6,983 nucleotides of DNA, from positions 1 through 6,983 of the forward strand of contig QHOJ01000159.1 in NCBI GenBank assembly GCA_003218735.1, written 5' to 3'. The DNA comes from Verrucomicrobiota bacterium (lineage in GTDB: Bacteria > Verrucomicrobiota > Verrucomicrobiia > Chthoniobacterales > UBA10450). How positions within the stretch are numbered: the stretch's first letter is position 1; each line of letters begins with the position of its first letter. The notes beneath the pieces were generated by a model that ran no database searches, was not told where the DNA came from, and saw nothing but the letters and a program-made list of their open reading frames with translations. Shown in pieces: positions 5,261 to 6,983 of this stretch. Position numbers and translations under genes: made by a program.

Positions 5261-6292
5261 GTGAACCTCAATCACATCTTTCTTTTTCTCGCGGTAATTT
5301 CGCCGCTTCTTGTCCTCGCACGTGCCTGGCGTCCCGGCCCAATTTATAGAGGCTGGCGGGTCGCAGCACTCGTTGTTCTTGTCATTACTGGTGTAACGTG
5401 GATCTTTTTCCGCTCTGCGGCTGGTTACATCGGGGGCGGAGCCTGGTTCGCCTTTCTGTTCCTTCCGGCGATTGGATTGCGAAAAGTGACGGAGCTTGCC
5501 GCGCGTCAAGATTACCGATCGGCGAGAAAGCTTGCGGCGGCTCTTCAGATTTTGCATCCGACGACCGAGTTGCGCGAGCAGGTTCAATTATTCCGCCATT
5601 TGGAATTTCATCAGAACGATCGAGCAGGTTTTGCGTCGTTTCCAATCCAGCTTGAAATCGCAGAGAAAGATCGACGTCGTTATTTCCGTAATGCGCCTGC
5701 GGTTTTGATTCTCATTCTGTTAAATGCCGGCGTATTTATCTTCGAGATCTCCTTTGGCAATTGGGCGGACCCCGAAGTGCTGCATCAGCTCGGCGCGCTC
5801 GAACCTCACGCAGTCGTGGTGGAGGGACAGTACTGGCGTCTGTTCACCGCGCTTTTTTTGCACGCAGGTTTTGTGCATCTGCTTTTCAATCTCTTTGCCC
5901 TCTACGTGCTCGGTCCGTCGCTGGAGCGGTCAATCGGCTCGGTACGATTCATGATCTGCTACCTGATTTCGGGACTTGCCTCGAGCGCAGGCGTTGTCGT
6001 GTTGACCGTAATCGGAATCGTTCAGGTGGCTCAACTCGTCGGCGCGTCGGGATGCATCATGGGTATCGTTGGCGCATGGGCGGGATTTTTGGTTCAACAT
6101 CGACACGCGCCACATGCAAAACAGCGATTGGGCAATGTGCTGATGATTATCGCGATTCAAACTGCATTCGATCTTTCGACGCCGCAGGTCAGCATGGCAG
6201 CGCACCTTTGCGGATTAATCACCGGGTTTATTCTCGGGCTAATTCTCGCACCACGACCTGCAGCCAAGGTCGGTGACTCCGGCAGAGATTGA
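5261..6292 (+). CDS. Rhomboid-family intramembrane serine protease with N-terminal membrane extension
   Basis: Rhomboids cleave transmembrane helices inside the membrane. The core spans about 145-330 of 343 residues. Catalytic Ser263 lies in GASGCIMG and its partner His315 in SMAAHLCG; His206 and Asn210 in HAGFVHLLFN fit the oxyanion-site residues of the HxxxN motif. GQYWRLFTALFLH just before them is also typical. All key residues are present, so the protein should be active. The N-terminal 143 residues are not part of the standard core. They show about three hydrophobic segments (near 5-21, 34-50 and 57-73) and then a charged, probably cytosolic helical stretch (about 74-143) with ARQDYRSARKLAAAL. 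This arrangement could serve substrate selection or regulation. The GTG start at 5261 has AGGA three bases upstream; it places the first hydrophobic segment at the N-terminus. The gene diverges from the DsbA-like gene across the repeat array. Substrates are unknown. Confidence 0.9.
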   Translation: MNLNHIFLFLAVISPLLVLARAWRPGPIYRGWRVAALVVLVITGVTWIFFRSAAGYIGGGAWFAFLFLPAIGLRKVTELAARQDYRSARKLAAALQILHPTTELREQVQLFRHLEFHQNDRAGFASFPIQLEIAEKDRRRYFRNAPAVLILILLNAGVFIFEISFGNWADPEVLHQLGALEPHAVVVEGQYWRLFTALFLHAGFVHLLFNLFALYVLGPSLERSIGSVRFMICYLISGLASSAGVVVLTVIGIVQVAQLVGASGCIMGIVGAWAGFLVQHRHAPHAKQRLGNVLMIIAIQTAFDLSTPQVSMAAHLCGLITGFILGLILAPRPAAKVGDSGRD

Positions 6293-6373
6293 CTGGTTTC
6301 GGCACGACGCCAACAACATCGCGATCGTCTAGGTGCCGTAGTGCGACCAATCGAGGCGAATCGAGAAGCATGT

Positions 6374-6395
6374 GGAGCGGCAATTCGCTCCGCTC
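6374..6395. repeat. Hairpin with two alternative pairings downstream of the rhomboid gene
   Basis: GGAGCG (6374-6379) pairs perfectly with CGCTCC (6386-6391) across a 6-base loop. The overlapping GAGCGG (6375-6380) can instead pair with CCGCTC (6390-6395). It lies 82 bp after the rhomboid stop. There is no T tract after it, so it is not a standard intrinsic terminator. The rest of the 198-bp spacer to the next gene shows nothing else I can assign. Confidence 0.35.
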
Positions 6396-6490
6396 TTGCA
6401 TCGATGACTGAAGGCGAAAGAGAAAACAATTATCTGGTAGCGGAACGCCCGAAAATCTGAGAAGGGTAATGACTTTGCGACGCAAAAATT

Positions 6491-6983
6491 ATGAAAACAC
6501 TTAAGCCATCTACTCTTTGTATTGTCATTTTTGGATTGACCGGTGCCGCTTTTGCTCAAAACGATTTGAACCTGCCTGATGTCAGCCAAGCTGCGGAGGT
6601 CAAACAGCGCATCGCCCTGACGGATATCACGGTGAAATATCATCGGCCCCTGGTGAACGGACGAAAAATTTGGGGTGGCCTCGTTCCGTACGGCAAAGTT
6701 TGGCGCGCGGGCGCCAATGAAAACACAACAATTGAATTCAGCGACCCGGTTTCGGTGGAGGGGCAAGCGCTGACCAAAGGAACTTATGGACTGCACATGA
6801 TACCGAACCCGGATTCATGGACCGTAATTTTTTCAAAAACCAACACAGCGTGGGGCAGCTACAGTTATAAGCAGGACGAAGATGCTCTGCGCGTAAATGT
6901 GAAACCGCGCCCGCTCGCCGAGATGAAAGAGGCGCTCGAATTCGATTTTGAGGATTTGAAGCCGGACTCGACAGCGGTGACGC
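6491..6983 (+). CDS. Exported DUF2911-domain protein (3' end outside window)
   Basis: The frame is open from ATG 6491 to the window end, giving 164 residues. Residues 1-22 form a Sec signal peptide (MKTLK, hydrophobic CIVIFGL, cleavage AFA-Q). The mature part matches the DUF2911 family by eye: ITVKYHRPLVNGRKIWGGLVPYG, then VWRAGANENTTIEFS, GTYGLHMIPN, WTVIFSKTNTAWGSY and YKQDEDALRV appear in family order. The function of DUF2911 is not established; its proteins are exported and are frequent in Bacteroidetes and related soil and marine bacteria. An in-frame TGA at 6470-6472 bounds the start, and no ATG, GTG or TTG lies between it and 6491. No clear Shine-Dalgarno sequence is adjacent; GAAGGG at 6461-6466 is too distant for this ATG. 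It sits instead before an overlapping 11-codon frame (6469-6504), which might couple translation. The gene follows rhomboid with a 198-bp gap. Confidence 0.85.
   Translation, partial: MKTLKPSTLCIVIFGLTGAAFAQNDLNLPDVSQAAEVKQRIALTDITVKYHRPLVNGRKIWGGLVPYGKVWRAGANENTTIEFSDPVSVEGQALTKGTYGLHMIPNPDSWTVIFSKTNTAWGSYSYKQDEDALRVNVKPRPLAEMKEALEFDFEDLKPDSTAVT

Overview
The window reads as an ordinary stretch of bacterial chromosome carrying eight protein genes. It has mixed strands, moderate-to-slightly-high GC, short intergenic gaps, several Sec signal peptides and weak or absent Shine-Dalgarno sites. The gene set (AroB, a YmdB-type phosphoesterase, IF-3, rhomboid, DUF2911) and the protein style suggest a free-living Gram-negative such as a soil Verrucomicrobiota (Chthoniobacterales-like). 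That placement is an inference from general resemblance; no marker gene here settles it. I see no tRNA, rRNA, insertion sequence, phage gene, CRISPR array or defence locus.

Layout. Positions 2-649 (+) hold the C-terminal part of 3-dehydroquinate synthase (aroB), cut by the window edge. It converges on an exported zinc N-acetylmuramoyl-L-alanine amidase (710-2008, -), and the 60-bp junction contains two near-perfect palindromes. Only 41 bp separate the amidase from a divergent YmdB/TIGR00282 metallophosphoesterase (2050-2904, +), followed by a secreted TPR protein (2980-3600, +). Convergent to that is infC (IF-3; 3638-4225, -), whose reading frame must begin at a non-AUG codon, most likely CUG, and which is preceded by a 220-bp leader. 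Upstream of the leader on the same strand is a DsbA/FrnE-like thioredoxin-fold protein (4447-5070, -) whose active-site motif has lost its first cysteine. A 190-bp divergent spacer follows, containing two converging arrays of an 8-9 bp word (GTTAmAA type). Then come a rhomboid intramembrane protease with an unusual N-terminal membrane extension (5261-6292, +) and the start of an exported DUF2911 protein (6491 to the window end, +).

How the genes relate. There is no single pathway. The window mixes housekeeping genes (shikimate pathway, translation initiation, cell-wall hydrolysis) with envelope proteins (TPR, rhomboid, DUF2911). The points most worth a second look are in non-coding or start-site sequence: the repeat arrays at 5130-5247, the non-AUG start and leader of infC, and the palindrome pair at 650-716. 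I found no convincing new multi-gene system.
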